Source: Tetmemena sp. SeJ-2015 (taxonomy: Eukaryota > Ciliophora > Spirotrichea > Sporadotrichida > Oxytrichidae). Taken from it: a stretch of 10,201 bases of DNA. Both the position numbers and the translations under genes were made by a program. The notes beneath the pieces are model-generated. The model did no database searches, had not been told where the DNA came from, and was given only the letters and a program-made list of their open reading frames with translations. Location of the stretch: the NCBI GenBank assembly GCA_027382625.1, contig JAJKFJ010025130.1, positions 1 to 10,201 on the forward strand, read 5' to 3'. Shown one piece after another: positions 1-7,137 of this stretch (the first letter of the stretch is position 1; each line of letters opens with the position of its first letter).

Positions 1-159
1 CTCCTTTCTTTTTTGACTTTTGGTTCTTGGTTTTATCAAGTTGAGGTCTGAAAGTAGAAGTCTCTAGCATAGTAGTGACGCTGAGATATCCAAAAGCAAA
101 GAACATCATGTTCATTCCAAATAATTGTCCTCCATGATTAATATAGGTTGGATATTATT
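1..159 (-). CDS. Probable C-terminal MDS of the NRF-6-like acyltransferase (partial)
   Basis: Read on the minus strand with TAA/TAG as Gln, this block encodes a hydrophobic helix (residues around FGMNMMFFAFGYLSVTTML) followed by E-T-S-T-F-R-P-Q-L-D-K and a Lys-rich tail (NQKSKKKG) that runs off the left edge. NRF-6/acyltransferase-3 proteins commonly end with a last membrane helix, then an E-x-P-F-x-x-L-like stretch and a basic cytoplasmic tail, which this resembles. It lies downstream, on the same strand, of the N-terminal part of such a gene at 688-1571. The match is short and no pointer links the two blocks, so it could belong to another membrane protein. The inner boundary is approximate: AT-rich sequence starts near 160. 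Confidence 0.4.
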
Positions 160-687
160 AGGGTATCGAGAGTAAGCAAAACTAATCAATATATAATTCT
201 TAAAGTAAAGTTCTATACTCTAAATGAATGATTGCTTTAAAAAAATTATTTTTTATTTTAATAAGGAATTCATCTCTCAGTAATTCAAGATCAAGAATAA
301 CACTGTGTGTGAGACTTTTGCTTCATATCTTTGTATATTTTTCAATTTAGGGTTGGGTTATATTAGCTATAGATGTTGTAGTAAGAGCTTGCGCCTGGTG
401 TTTATCTTTTGCTAATGATTTTCAAAAGGAAGTAAATCAAAGAATTAATTCTGAAGTTTTTTGAAATTTCCAGTGAATAAGAGTATCATTAGATCCGGTA
501 TAATAGCTTAATTGTCTTTGACACTTGTAACATACGTTGTGACTTTTAAGTTTTAGAAGTTGAAGATGATGCTGTAATAGACATTTAAATAGCTGTTAAT
601 TAAACTATAATATTTTTTGAATAACTGAGAAAGATCTCAGATAGTATAAATTTCTAAGAGAATAAATCCACGATAATCTACTCTTAT
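160..687. other. AT-rich stretch without an assigned gene
   Basis: Where the middle of the acyltransferase (further membrane helices) would be expected, I find no recognisable coding. Several frames stay open for 60-110 codons, but with TGA as the only stop this is expected in AT-rich DNA. One patch of higher GC at about 350-470 reads on the plus strand as GWVILAIDVVVRACAW followed by LSFANDFQKEVNQ and a TGA stop, right after an intron-like TTTCAATTTAG. It may be a small MDS of another gene, but I cannot assign it. On the minus strand near 640-690 a short VDYRGFILLEIYTI-like reading vaguely resembles the next acyltransferase helix. Confidence 0.4.
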
Positions 688-693
688 TCATCC
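666..693 (-). other. Candidate IES flanked by GGAT (weak)
   Basis: GGAT occurs at 690-693 and 666-669 (minus reading). Removing 24 bp would take out the in-frame TGA at 688 and extend the acyltransferase reading through GFILLEIYTI to another TGA. The 4-bp repeat is short and the gain small, so this is only a candidate. Confidence 0.2.
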
Positions 694-1571
694 TATAGTG
701 AAGCCTACCTCTGAGAATTGAGACAGAAGGGATTCATAATTCCTAGGATAAAGTTGGATGGCTACTTCAGTGCAAGAGTAGAATATATACCAGCAAATTC
801 CAAGAGTCATTACCAGATACATCGAGTTCCTATGCCTTAAACGTGGTGATTGAATCTTGAATCTGTAGAAGATCTGTCTCAAGTTTCGAGTGTAGCTAAA
901 GCATAGGATAAGAATTGCCCAAAGCTTTTTAGAATTGCGAAGTAGTTCATCCTTGATTAGCATGATCTATCTGAGCTGGTCTTTAGTAGTTCCATCCTAG
1001 ATCATAGGAATGTCAATATAAAATAGTGTTGAAGTTAGTTTCCTCATGGGATAATTTAGTGTTGCCAACCTTACTGTACTCTACTACTATTCCAAACACT
1101 CCAAAAATTGAGCTCACAATGAAAAACGAAGCCAGAATCCAGAATCCTACCTCTAAGCTAGACCTTGCAGTCGTGAGATCATCATAGGGTGAGATTTGCT
1201 CTATATAACTTGCATTAAAGCTATCAGAAGAGCTGTCTCTGGCAGAGGAGTTAAGAAACTGATTGAAAACTTGTATGGAATCTTTGGAGCAATTCTTTGA
1301 AATGCAAAAGGCCCACAGGTGCTTTTAATCATAAACATCGTATGGATTGGTATGAAGAAGAGCCATCGCATAGGTAGTTTATAACTAGAAATATTAATTT
1401 TTGAGTTTCGGGATCTTCAAATTCGCAGGAGAGGTAAGAACCTAATTCATTAAAATACTTTCCTGAGTTGAGTATTTGCGTCATTAGCATACTAGAATTC
1501 TAGATAGCATTTAAGAATGCAGCTTAGCATTTAGTTACTGCTACGCAAAAGTTTGTCATTTCAGAAAACAT
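688..1571 (-). CDS. NRF-6-like (nose resistant to fluoxetine) membrane acyltransferase, N-terminal part, IES-interrupted
   Basis: The protein resembles the NRF-6/acyltransferase-3 family: a luminal N-terminal domain with spaced Cys (SGKYFNELGSYLSCEFEDPE, then LWAFCISKNCS), a first membrane helix (FWILASFFIVSSIFGVFGIVV), a loop, then LWAILILCFSYTRNL and a G-I-G-T-R-C-I-W helix. The frame is broken four times. Each break is repaired by removing a segment between direct repeats (AAACT, CTAT, GATTCAA, CTGGTA), giving 268 continuous codons up to TGA at 688. The usual WVxxGH motif reads WYIFYS, so the conserved His appears lost. The ATG at 1571 is preceded in frame by a signal-like hydrophobic run (KRIILLVL) without an upstream ATG, so the true start may lie in another MDS or behind a small IES. 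The family substrate is unclear. The terminal TGA probably lies in or beyond an MDS edge, since the protein should be longer. Confidence 0.72.
788..816 (-). other. IES, 17 bp between CTGGTA pointers
   Basis: The direct repeat CTGGTA (minus reading) occurs at 811-816 and 788-793. Dropping one copy and the 17 bp between (23 bp, 2 mod 3) restores the frame and joins RCIW to YIFYSCTEV. The alternative, reading straight through, keeps TLGICWYIFYS in frame but loses the conserved G-I-x-T-x-C-I block on the other side. Confidence 0.5.
850..863 (-). repeat. Tandem 7-bp repeat GATTCAA; possible zero-length IES
   Basis: GATTCAA stands twice with nothing between (857-863 and 850-856, minus reading). 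The acyltransferase frame is correct only if one copy is removed, giving RQIFYRFNHHVQGIGTRCIW. This could be two adjacent pointers around an IES of 0 bp, or a plain tandem duplication or indel in this copy. Confidence 0.5.
1004..1026 (-). other. IES, 15 bp between CTAT pointers
   Basis: CTAT (minus reading) occurs at 1023-1026 and 1004-1007 with 15 AT-rich bp between, which contain the in-frame TGA. Removal of 19 bp joins EETNFNT to MIQDGTTKDQL in frame. Confidence 0.6.
1376..1408 (-). other. IES, 23 bp between AAACT pointers
   Basis: AAACT (minus reading) occurs at 1404-1408 and 1376-1380. Removing 28 bp changes LSCEFEDPETQKLIF-then-frameshift into LSCEFEDPETTYAMALLHT, continuous with the Cys-rich NRF domain. 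Confidence 0.7.
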
Positions 1572-1609
1572 TAAGACAAGTAGAATTATCCTTTTAGCAG
1601 TAACATTTA

Positions 1610-1628
1610 ATCCCTTGCTTCAAGGGAT
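1610..1628. repeat. Perfect hairpin, 8-bp stem with 3-base loop
   Basis: ATCCCTTG, loop CTT, CAAGGGAT. It is unusually GC-containing for its AT-rich surroundings and sits just upstream of the acyltransferase start. Function unknown; it might be the 5' leader of the gene or chance. Confidence 0.6.
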
Positions 1629-1957
1629 ATTTGTATTCCCATTGCAAACACTTTATTAAAATAAGTTTTTAACTTTAATTATTTATTATTTCATTTTTAA
1701 AAAAATGATTAGAAATAATGCTTAGATTATTCTAAGCTATCATAAATAAGTTTTAGATACTTTTAAAAATTAAATTTAACTTTTATTGAATTAGATTTAA
1801 CTTTGACAGGAGGATTTATAGGTTGAAATCATGTTTATAAGAATTATTTTTATTTATGTAATTCAATTATCCACTTTATAGAGAGATGATGCATAAACTT
1901 AGAAATGTATTGTTTATGATTTAAATAAAACTGCGCAAACAATGAGGCAGCTGTTGC
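1629..1957. other. AT-rich intergenic stretch
   Basis: No coding is seen. It lies between the 5' end of the acyltransferase gene and the 3' end of the hydrolase gene, both minus strand. In a germline of this kind a boundary between two macronuclear chromosomes could lie here, but no telomere-addition signal is recognisable. Confidence 0.5.
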
Positions 1958-3392
1958 TCAGAACCATTTGTCCTCGGGAGAGAACTTGCCCACTGGGAGG
2001 AACTGACCATGAGAAGCACCTTCCTTGCCTCTTCTCTTTCTAGACTCTTCGTATTCTTTGGTGTATAGATAGTTGTGGTGCACATGCTCAGGAGTGTATT
2101 CTCCGTGCCTTGTGTTAGTAATTGTGTCGAATCCACGGTCAGGAACGTAATAAACTAAATTTAAAGGCCCAATTTATATAGCTATTAAAATTTAGCTTAC
2201 CAGCCAGCCTCTGACTTGTCAGCCAAGAGAACGTTGGTGCCATCGTGCCATCTGAGGAAGTTGTAGAAGCGGTTGGAGAGAGCAGTAACTTCACTTTCAG
2301 TAGGGCCCTCATGCAGCCAGTGATTTAGGGGAGAGTCAAAGTCATCAGCGTGAATGTTGATCTTTCCAGGGAATTGGCCTTAGAGGCGAGGGAACACATC
2401 GTAGAAACGGAGAGTGTTAGTGTTCAAGTGAACCCATCTGGATTGAGCAGCGAATATTGCTAGAGCATTTCCAGGCCACAGACCGTATTGAGGACCCCAA
2501 GCAGCAATGATAAATTAAATGTCGGAGGAGAACTTCCTCATGTTTTTTGCGAGATCCTTCATGTTGCACTGCCACTGAAGTCCACTTCTGTCTGCAAGAA
2601 CGTTCTGGAGGAAAATCTCTCTCCACTTGGGATGCATCACTCTCTCAGTAATCATAAAGAAGATAATCTTCTTGAATGCCTCTGAGCCGTCCATCTTTTC
2701 GATGTTGAGTTTGTTGCAGGCATCAACGTAAGAGGCAAGCTCTTAGTAGGCTTCGAAGTAAGTGTTATCGACAGGGCCTCCATCAAGGCAGATGACTCCA
2801 GTGAATCTGTTAGTGTTGCTGATAGCAGTTGCGGTGGCTACTTTAGCTCCGAAACCGTGACCTCCAATTGAAGCCATGACGATTTTGTGCTCGTCCATGT
2901 ACCTAACGATATCCTCAGACATATCCTACAAACGTTTTGTCAAACTTAGATTTAATGAATGAGTGAAATTATGATTTTAATTAAGGGGAATGCTTACATC
3001 AAGATCGAAAGACTCGTGATGATCAGAGTCTCCCATGTTTCTGTAGTTGAGAAGGAGAACGTTTCTAACATCGAGCACCTTGTTGTCAGGGCGTTGGAAG
3101 AATTTGGCGAAGTTTTCTGCTGGCTCGAGCACATCAGCCAACCAGATCAAAGTTGGTAGATCCTGTTGGCGACCCTTAATGAGCTGTCCTCTGAGTTGAA
3201 CTTAGTTGGTCTCCTTTTGGTAAGTGGCCTCTATATTTAGAGATTAGTTCATGTACTTCTGTATTTGAAGATATATGCTTTTCTTGATAAGAAAATGAAG
3301 TGATATCTCTGAGATTTACTGGACTTACTTGAAGAGATAAATCTCTGGGAAGTGGCGAGGAGAGGGTTTCTAGCTCCCAAAAGAGCTGCCAT
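1958..3392 (-). CDS. ABHD11-like alpha/beta-hydrolase fold protein, nucleophile missing; complete, 404 codons
   Basis: Exons 3392-3329, 3230-2998 and 2925-2200, then 2149-1958 after an IES, add up to 1215 nt in frame with ATG and TGA. The start MAALLGARNPLLATSQRFIS lacks acids and has two Arg, like a mitochondrial presequence; ABHD11 is mitochondrial. LNYRNMGDSDHHESFDL (from residue 82) aligns with the RNHGDSPH region of ABHD11/YbfF. The nucleophile elbow GHSxGG reads G-H-G-F-G-A, with Gly at residue 123 in place of the catalytic Ser. The upstream HG oxyanion motif is also absent (LIWLADVLEP). The His of the GHW motif is kept (NHWLHEGP, His301). Glutamines 31, 160, 236 and 281 are TAA codons. 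About 70 C-terminal residues, His/Lys/Arg-rich, extend beyond the usual domain. Inferred: a non-catalytic, perhaps structural, mitochondrial protein. Confidence 0.85.
2148..2199 (-). other. IES, 48 bp between TA pointers
   Basis: Minus reading: GGCTGG-TA-AGC ... TTTAT-TA-CGTTCC. Removing 50 bp gives EAGWYVPDRGFDT in frame and opens 63 further codons to TGA. The segment also begins GTAAGC and contains TTTAG, like an intron (2155-2200). That splice would put a TGA five codons later, so the IES reading is preferred. Confidence 0.7.
2926..2997 (-). other. Intron 2 of the hydrolase gene, 72 nt
   Basis: GTAAGC...TTTGTAG, phase 0. Joining gives HHESFDLD-DMSEDIV, which matches the spacing of ABHD11 (MDYELMAQDV) residue for residue. 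A GAT direct repeat at the borders would also keep frame but give one residue less. Confidence 0.8.
3231..3328 (-). other. Intron 1 of the hydrolase gene, 98 nt
   Basis: GTAAGT...AATATAG, phase 1, between the presequence-like exon (ending FISS) and KATYQKETN. Confidence 0.8.
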
Positions 3393-3840
3393 TGTTCTTT
3401 ACTTATACAACTAAGAAAGCATCTTTATTAATTATTATAATTTATCCTGCTCTCATAATTCTCTTTCTTTAATCAGAGAGTATATTTAGCAAGCCTAAAA
3501 AATTTTTATATTATTTCAATTTTAGCACATTTAACAAAAATGACTTTTAAGAAATTTTTGAAGCAATGTTTAACTTCAAACACTATTTTTTCAACAGAGA
3601 TAATTTTAGCTAACAAATAATTCTTAGTAATAAAGTACTTAAAAGATTAGAAGTCTGAAATAAGAGTAGAGTGGTTACTTAAATCAGTCATAAGATTATA
3701 AAAATATTTATATAATAAATAATCTATAAGTGCATGAAATACTTCCTCTCTAAGCAGAAGTTTTGTCCTTAATAAAAATGAGTATAAAAACATTAAAAAT
3801 AAGTTTAAAATTTAGAGTAAAGATTTATTATAAGTAATTA
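3393..3840. other. AT-rich stretch between divergent genes
   Basis: It separates the 5' ends of the hydrolase (minus) and the BTB gene (plus). The missing first part of the BTB gene is not recognisable here. A small bump of GC at about 3735-3775 could encode a few residues (HEILPLQAEVLSLI on plus), but there is no family match and no pointer I can defend. Confidence 0.45.
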
Positions 3841-4751
3841 ATTTTGATTGATAATCCAATCTACTGTCACTAGGTGATTTTGGCTTCCAGGTCAGGGTAT
3901 TTCGAGGCTTTATTCTCACATGATTTCAAAGAAAAGGAGCAAAAAGTAGTGACCTTTACTGATGTGGCTTATGACGGAATGTTCACTCTTTTGAGACACA
4001 TTTACTCTGACTCATTGAGAATTGATGTCAAACAGATTTATGAAATGCTGTCTCTGGCTGACAGATTTAACATGCCTTCATTCAAGAAGAGGTGCGAGCA
4101 TCTTCTAGCACAATATGTTAATGTAGATAATGTCTGCCACATATTCAAGTACGCCAATACCTTCAACTGCGAAAGACTCAAATATTATTAAAATAAATTA
4201 TTCATAAAAAAATATTTTTTATATATTTCCTCATTTAATATTATATCTTGTTTTAAAAGTCAAAATATATCATTATATCAAGCTAGCAAAACAGATATCA
4301 CTCTATTTTAAATGCTAATAGTTAAATAGTAGCATCTATATTATTATGAGAATATTAATTTGATATTGGAGCAAATTTAACAATTATCAAAATGCAAAAA
4401 AATTAACCATTTTTATAGTAATTATTTATCTAGACTTGTATAACTTTGATAATTGCTTTAAAATAATAAAGCTAAAGTTAAAAGTTTCCATAATAAATTA
4501 GATTTAAAATAAGAGAGTAAACTAGTTATGTTTTCTTAGTTTCTTAGTCTATGATTAATCCTTAAATTTATTAATACTTTATTCAATAGTTTATTCTTTT
4601 TTTACTCAAAGAGATTTGTTTGCTGTTCACAGAAGAAAATCATAACGAGGTGATTGCAAGTGGTGGATTTGAAGATCTGGACAAGGATGAGATACTCAAA
4701 ATAATTAGAGTAGGGAAAGAATCAAAGAGAAGATTCAAGGGCAGGAATTGA
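3841..4751 (+). CDS. BTB/POZ-domain protein, 3' part, IES-interrupted
   Basis: Reading LIDNPIYCHQVILASRSGYFEALFSHDF and onward (TAG = Gln at 3871) is the BTB core: D..I.CH..ILA.RS.YF.ALF, then HIYSDSLRID, LADRFNMPSFKKRCE and the beginning of the BACK-like segment (HIFKYANTFNCERLK). BTB proteins commonly act as dimerising adaptors, often for cullin-3 ubiquitin ligases; that role is family knowledge. The frame is cut after ERLK and resumes at 4611 with EICLLFTEENHNEVIASGGF, ending at TGA 4749-4751. The start is missing: usual BTB domains have about 20 residues before LID, so an upstream MDS lies elsewhere or is unrecognised. The 5' boundary (3841) is approximate. It converges with NIT-A, whose stop is about 100 bp away. 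Confidence 0.85.
4176..4610 (+). other. IES, 421 bp between ACTCAAA pointers
   Basis: ACTCAAA occurs at 4176-4182 and 4604-4610. The sequence between is very AT-rich. Removing it with one repeat gives GAA AGA CTC AAA GAG ATT TGT, i.e. ERLK-EICLLF, in frame and in family register. No GT-AG pair fits these borders, so it is not an intron. This is the clearest single IES in the window. Confidence 0.9.
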
Positions 4752-4848
4752 TCTTGTTTTATAATCTTTAATTTTTACAGTTAATTCCTAACTTGTTTTA
4801 AAACTTGAATTAAACTTAAAAATAGCTGGAATAAATTGAAATCAGTAA

Positions 4849-6686
4849 TCAAATTTAACTATTTTTATCATCCTCGCTTTAATCATCTGCTTTATTAGAG
4901 ATAAATTGCTCATTAACTGAGCTTATGTGACTGAAAATCACATCAGTTCTCATATGTGCTAAACAATCCATATTTCCTCTGACCTTATAAATATTAATAA
5001 TGAAATTAATTGATTAAGTTAACCTTGTTTAAATAGTCTAAATCTATCTCGCATACGAAGCAGCCTTCTTTATCACTCATTTAGCCAACTATATCTCCCC
5101 AAGGGTCTATTACCATTGAATGACCATATGATTAATTTTTTACTAATTAAATTGCCTTTTTTCGTGGTGGATGCCTACTTGATTAGCAGCGACAACATAG
5201 CATTGATTTTCAATAGCTCTTGCTCTTAGCAAGGTTTGCCAATGACTGCCACCTGTTTTTAAGAGGAAAGATAAATTAAAGCGCTTGACACTAACATAAT
5301 TTAAGCACCTCTCTATGCATAGGCTCTATACAGTTCAGGGTATCTCAGGTCATTCGACTAACTTAATCTAATACAAAAACAAATCGTACCAATGAGGGAG
5401 CCACGTATCCTATTGGAGTCTAAACTGGCTATCATAAATTTAAAGTAATTATCTATTTTACTTTTATTTCAAGTTTAATCTTTTTCTATCTAGGAGTAAT
5501 ATTTTTACTTCAAAAATAGACGATAGAAATTAAAAAAATAATTGGATCAGCTTATTCGCCAAAACTTAATTCATAAAAAGGCTTAAATACAGCAACTCTT
5601 CAAAATATATATTGTTAATTTCATTGCAAAATACTTTGATTTAAAGTAAAAATTTGAGAAAAAAATTTTGGTAAAAAAAGTTATTTAAAGCTTGAGGAAG
5701 TTCAAATCAAATTTATATAATTTAGTAGGTTAAAATATATATGGCTATGGGATTTCTCTTCCTGGCTCAATGTATCTCTCCTCTTTGATTGGAGTTGCAC
5801 CAATAATTCTATGTGTGAGATCGACATCAAACAAGTGAAGTTTGCGATAGACCTGACAAATATTTCCTTCTTCGTTGACTATCAAATGAGTATCTATTCA
5901 AAGTTATCCAACAAAAATAGTTTACTATGTCGTTTTTATGGATTATAGCTGCACTTCTCTTGAAACCCTCCAAGTGATAGCCATACTTTATTCTAGTGAG
6001 CAAGTCTCTGATACTTAAATATACTTTTCTATTATTACTAAATTATAAGACTCCTCACTATTAAATTAAAAATGAATCACCTTGAAAGTTATATATTTAA
6101 AATTAGATTTGATGTCATCATATTCTATTATATTAATTTAGTAATAATTTGTAAGGAATACGACTTTATAATTTAGATTAAACAATTTATATTTTTTAAT
6201 TAAAAGTTTACCAAATAATCATTTATTTTAATGGCAAGCTTAAATGTGTAAAGGTTGACAAAATCTGAGAATAAATTTTAAATTTTAATCAAATGTAAAG
6301 CTCTATTTCTATATTGATATGAACATAGTAAGAATTTATTAATAATTAAATATAAGTAATTTTCCCTAATGCTAAATTGAAAATAGATAGAACTTAATTA
6401 GAATGTATAAAATAAAGTTGAAAAGAAATGCGTTTGATATTGGACCTTTGAGTGATTGTGATATACTGACTCCATCAGCATAGTTGACTGTCATGCAGTT
6501 GAAATTTTCTGGAAGGCAAATGAGTTAGGCTCCTGAATCAGCACATATTTCAACGTATTTTTATATTTTCTTGAAGTTTTGTTCTTGGTCTGGAGTGGAG
6601 CATATCTGTACTATTCCAACCAAAGACTTATAAGCATCAGTCGATTGACTAAGAAGTTTTTAGTACTACCAATAACGATTTATCAT
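4849..6686 (-). CDS. Nit1-type carbon-nitrogen hydrolase (NIT-A), catalytic Cys replaced by Ser; complete, 323 aa
   Basis: Eight coding blocks (6686-6425, 6009-5926, 5893-5742, 5425-5390, 5357-5278, 5266-5151, 5130-5022, 4981-4849) total 972 nt in frame from ATG (MINRYWQYQ) to TGA; human NIT1 is about the same length. Family marks: IVQICSTPD, LICLPENF (catalytic Glu60), [19 protein letters not shown] (catalytic Lys133), [27 protein letters not shown] and YGHSMVIDPWG. Nit1 hydrolyses deaminated glutathione, a metabolite-repair step. The nucleophile site, C-Y-D in the family and in the neighbouring paralogue, reads S-N-D (Ser179), so activity is doubtful. The N-terminal 20 residues could be a presequence. 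Compared with the paralogue the residue count through the active site is identical, which supports the intron call there. The tail after DYLNKVRGNMD is acidic and poorly conserved. Confidence 0.9.
4982..5026 (-). other. IES or intron, 40 bp, AAGGT borders
   Basis: AAGGT (minus reading) at 5022-5026 and 4982-4986 flanks 35 AT-rich bp. Removal gives DYLNKVRGNMD in frame. The same product follows from a GT-AG intron (GTTAAC...TATAAG, 4984-5023), so the sequence alone cannot tell which process acts. Confidence 0.75.
5119..5130 (-). other. 12-bp sequence shared with the end of NIT-B; candidate alternative pointer
   Basis: CATATGGTCATT (minus reading) at the start of the C-terminal NIT-A MDS is identical to 7138-7149. 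It encodes part of the conserved YGHS motif and lies directly inside the AAT pointer used by NIT-A itself. Confidence 0.6.
5131..5153 (-). other. IES, 17 bp between AAT pointers
   Basis: Minus reading: AGGC-AAT-(17 bp)-AAT-CATATGG. Removing 20 bp gives HHEKRQSYGHSMVIDPWG, the expected Nit1 reading; without removal the frame hits TGA. Confidence 0.85.
5267..5281 (-). other. Very short IES, 7 bp between CTTT pointers
   Basis: Minus reading: AGCG-CTTT-AATTTAT-CTTT-CCTC. Removing 11 bp turns a frameshift into LVSSAFLLKTGGSHW, as in the family and in NIT-B ([14 protein letters not shown]). Confidence 0.75.
5358..5389 (-). other. Intron 2 of NIT-A, 32 nt
   Basis: GTACGA...AAGTTAG, phase 0. Joining gives TPIGYVAPSL-SNDLRYPEL, the same length as [23 protein letters not shown], whose intron sits at the same codon boundary. 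Confidence 0.8.
5426..5748 (-). other. IES, 309 bp between ATAGCCA pointers
   Basis: ATAGCCA (minus reading) at 5742-5748 and 5426-5432. Joining gives PGREIPQPVQTPIG in frame (TAG within the pointer is Gln). The interior is AT-rich with no coding seen. Confidence 0.88.
5894..5925 (-). other. Intron 1 of NIT-A, 32 nt
   Basis: GTAAAC...TGAATAG, phase 1. Joining gives NPQKRHNTHLIVNEEGN; NIT-B has an intron at the same position and phase ([17 protein letters not shown]). Confidence 0.85.
6010..6426 (-). other. IES, about 413 bp, TC pointers
   Basis: The coding on both sides is clear (SQSLKGPISNAF before, QRLAHQNKVWLSLGGF after). TC at 6425-6426 and 6010-6011 is the repeat that restores frame and matches the paralogue in length. 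With only 2 bp the exact borders are less sure than the IES itself. Confidence 0.7.
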
Positions 6687-7137
6687 TTTTAATTATTTTT
6701 CAAATTTGCTTCAACTTAAAAAAATAACTACACTCATAAAAAAAGATCTTTCATATATTAATAAAATTAGTATTAATTCTAATAGGTTTTAGGAAAGAGG
6801 CCTTGTGAAAATATTTATTTACAATTTCAATCATCTCATTTAAACAAACTTTACATGAGCTTCTCTTACATAGCAATATTACTCTTTTATTTCAAATATT
6901 GATTGCTATCAAATACTTTTATCAGTAAACCTTAATCTCAAACGGTGGCAAAAAAAAATAAATTGCAGTTGCTTTTCCCTTTAAGAATACTATTTTCTTC
7001 TTATTGGCTATCAAATAAATTATTTCCACTAGAAATTATCTTAATGTTATTAAAGTTATTAAGAATTTTAACAAGAATAAGTTTTGCAATAAATTGAATG
7101 AGTATTTGAATATGAAGTAGCAAAATTTGAAGATATA
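6687..7137. other. AT-rich stretch between NIT-A start and the last NIT-B coding block
   Basis: The C-terminal quarter of NIT-B (SMxxDPWG and onward) should be here if the gene were colinear. It is not present on either strand. The NIT-A promoter and 5' UTR must also lie in this stretch. No other coding recognised. Confidence 0.6.

Noticed and set aside
1024..1064. 8-bp repeat CAACACTA (minus) as a pointer
   Set aside because: Both copies are in the same phase, so excision leaves the frame leading to TGA; CTAT nearby solves the break.
696..1156. Shared GAGGTAGG at two points of the acyltransferase as a scrambled pointer
   Set aside because: Short, both copies inside continuous coding, and joining them would delete conserved parts.
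688..1571. Reading the acyltransferase as a frameshifted pseudogene
   Set aside because: The breaks lie between direct repeats and are repaired exactly, as in the neighbouring intact genes. The tandem GATTCAA and the lost GH motif keep some doubt.
1921..2136. 71-codon minus-strand frame at the hydrolase 3' end
   Set aside because: Shifted by one from the frame VPDRGFDTITNTRHGEY, which joins to the rest of the hydrolase after TA excision and ends in TGA at 1958.
2417..2626. Open frame of 69 codons on the minus strand
   Set aside because: It overlaps the hydrolase gene in another frame; the real frame has the family motifs and continues through TAA = Gln.
2488..2685. Open frame of 65 codons on the plus strand
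   Set aside because: Antisense shadow of the hydrolase exon 3.
2926..2997. GAT-flanked IES instead of intron 2 of the hydrolase
   Set aside because: Keeps frame, but the GT-AG splice gives the exact length of the ABHD11 family (D-D-M-S-E-D).
2959..3159. Open frame of 66 codons on the plus strand
   Set aside because: Antisense shadow across intron 2 and exon 2 of the hydrolase.
6009..6439. TATCA repeat as pointer of the NIT-A IES
   Set aside because: Longer than TC, but joining there gives ISETCS and a wrong frame for RLAHQNKVW.
6687..7137. Hidden C-terminal MDS of NIT-B
   Set aside because: Looked for D-P-W-G and the following acidic segment on both strands and found nothing.
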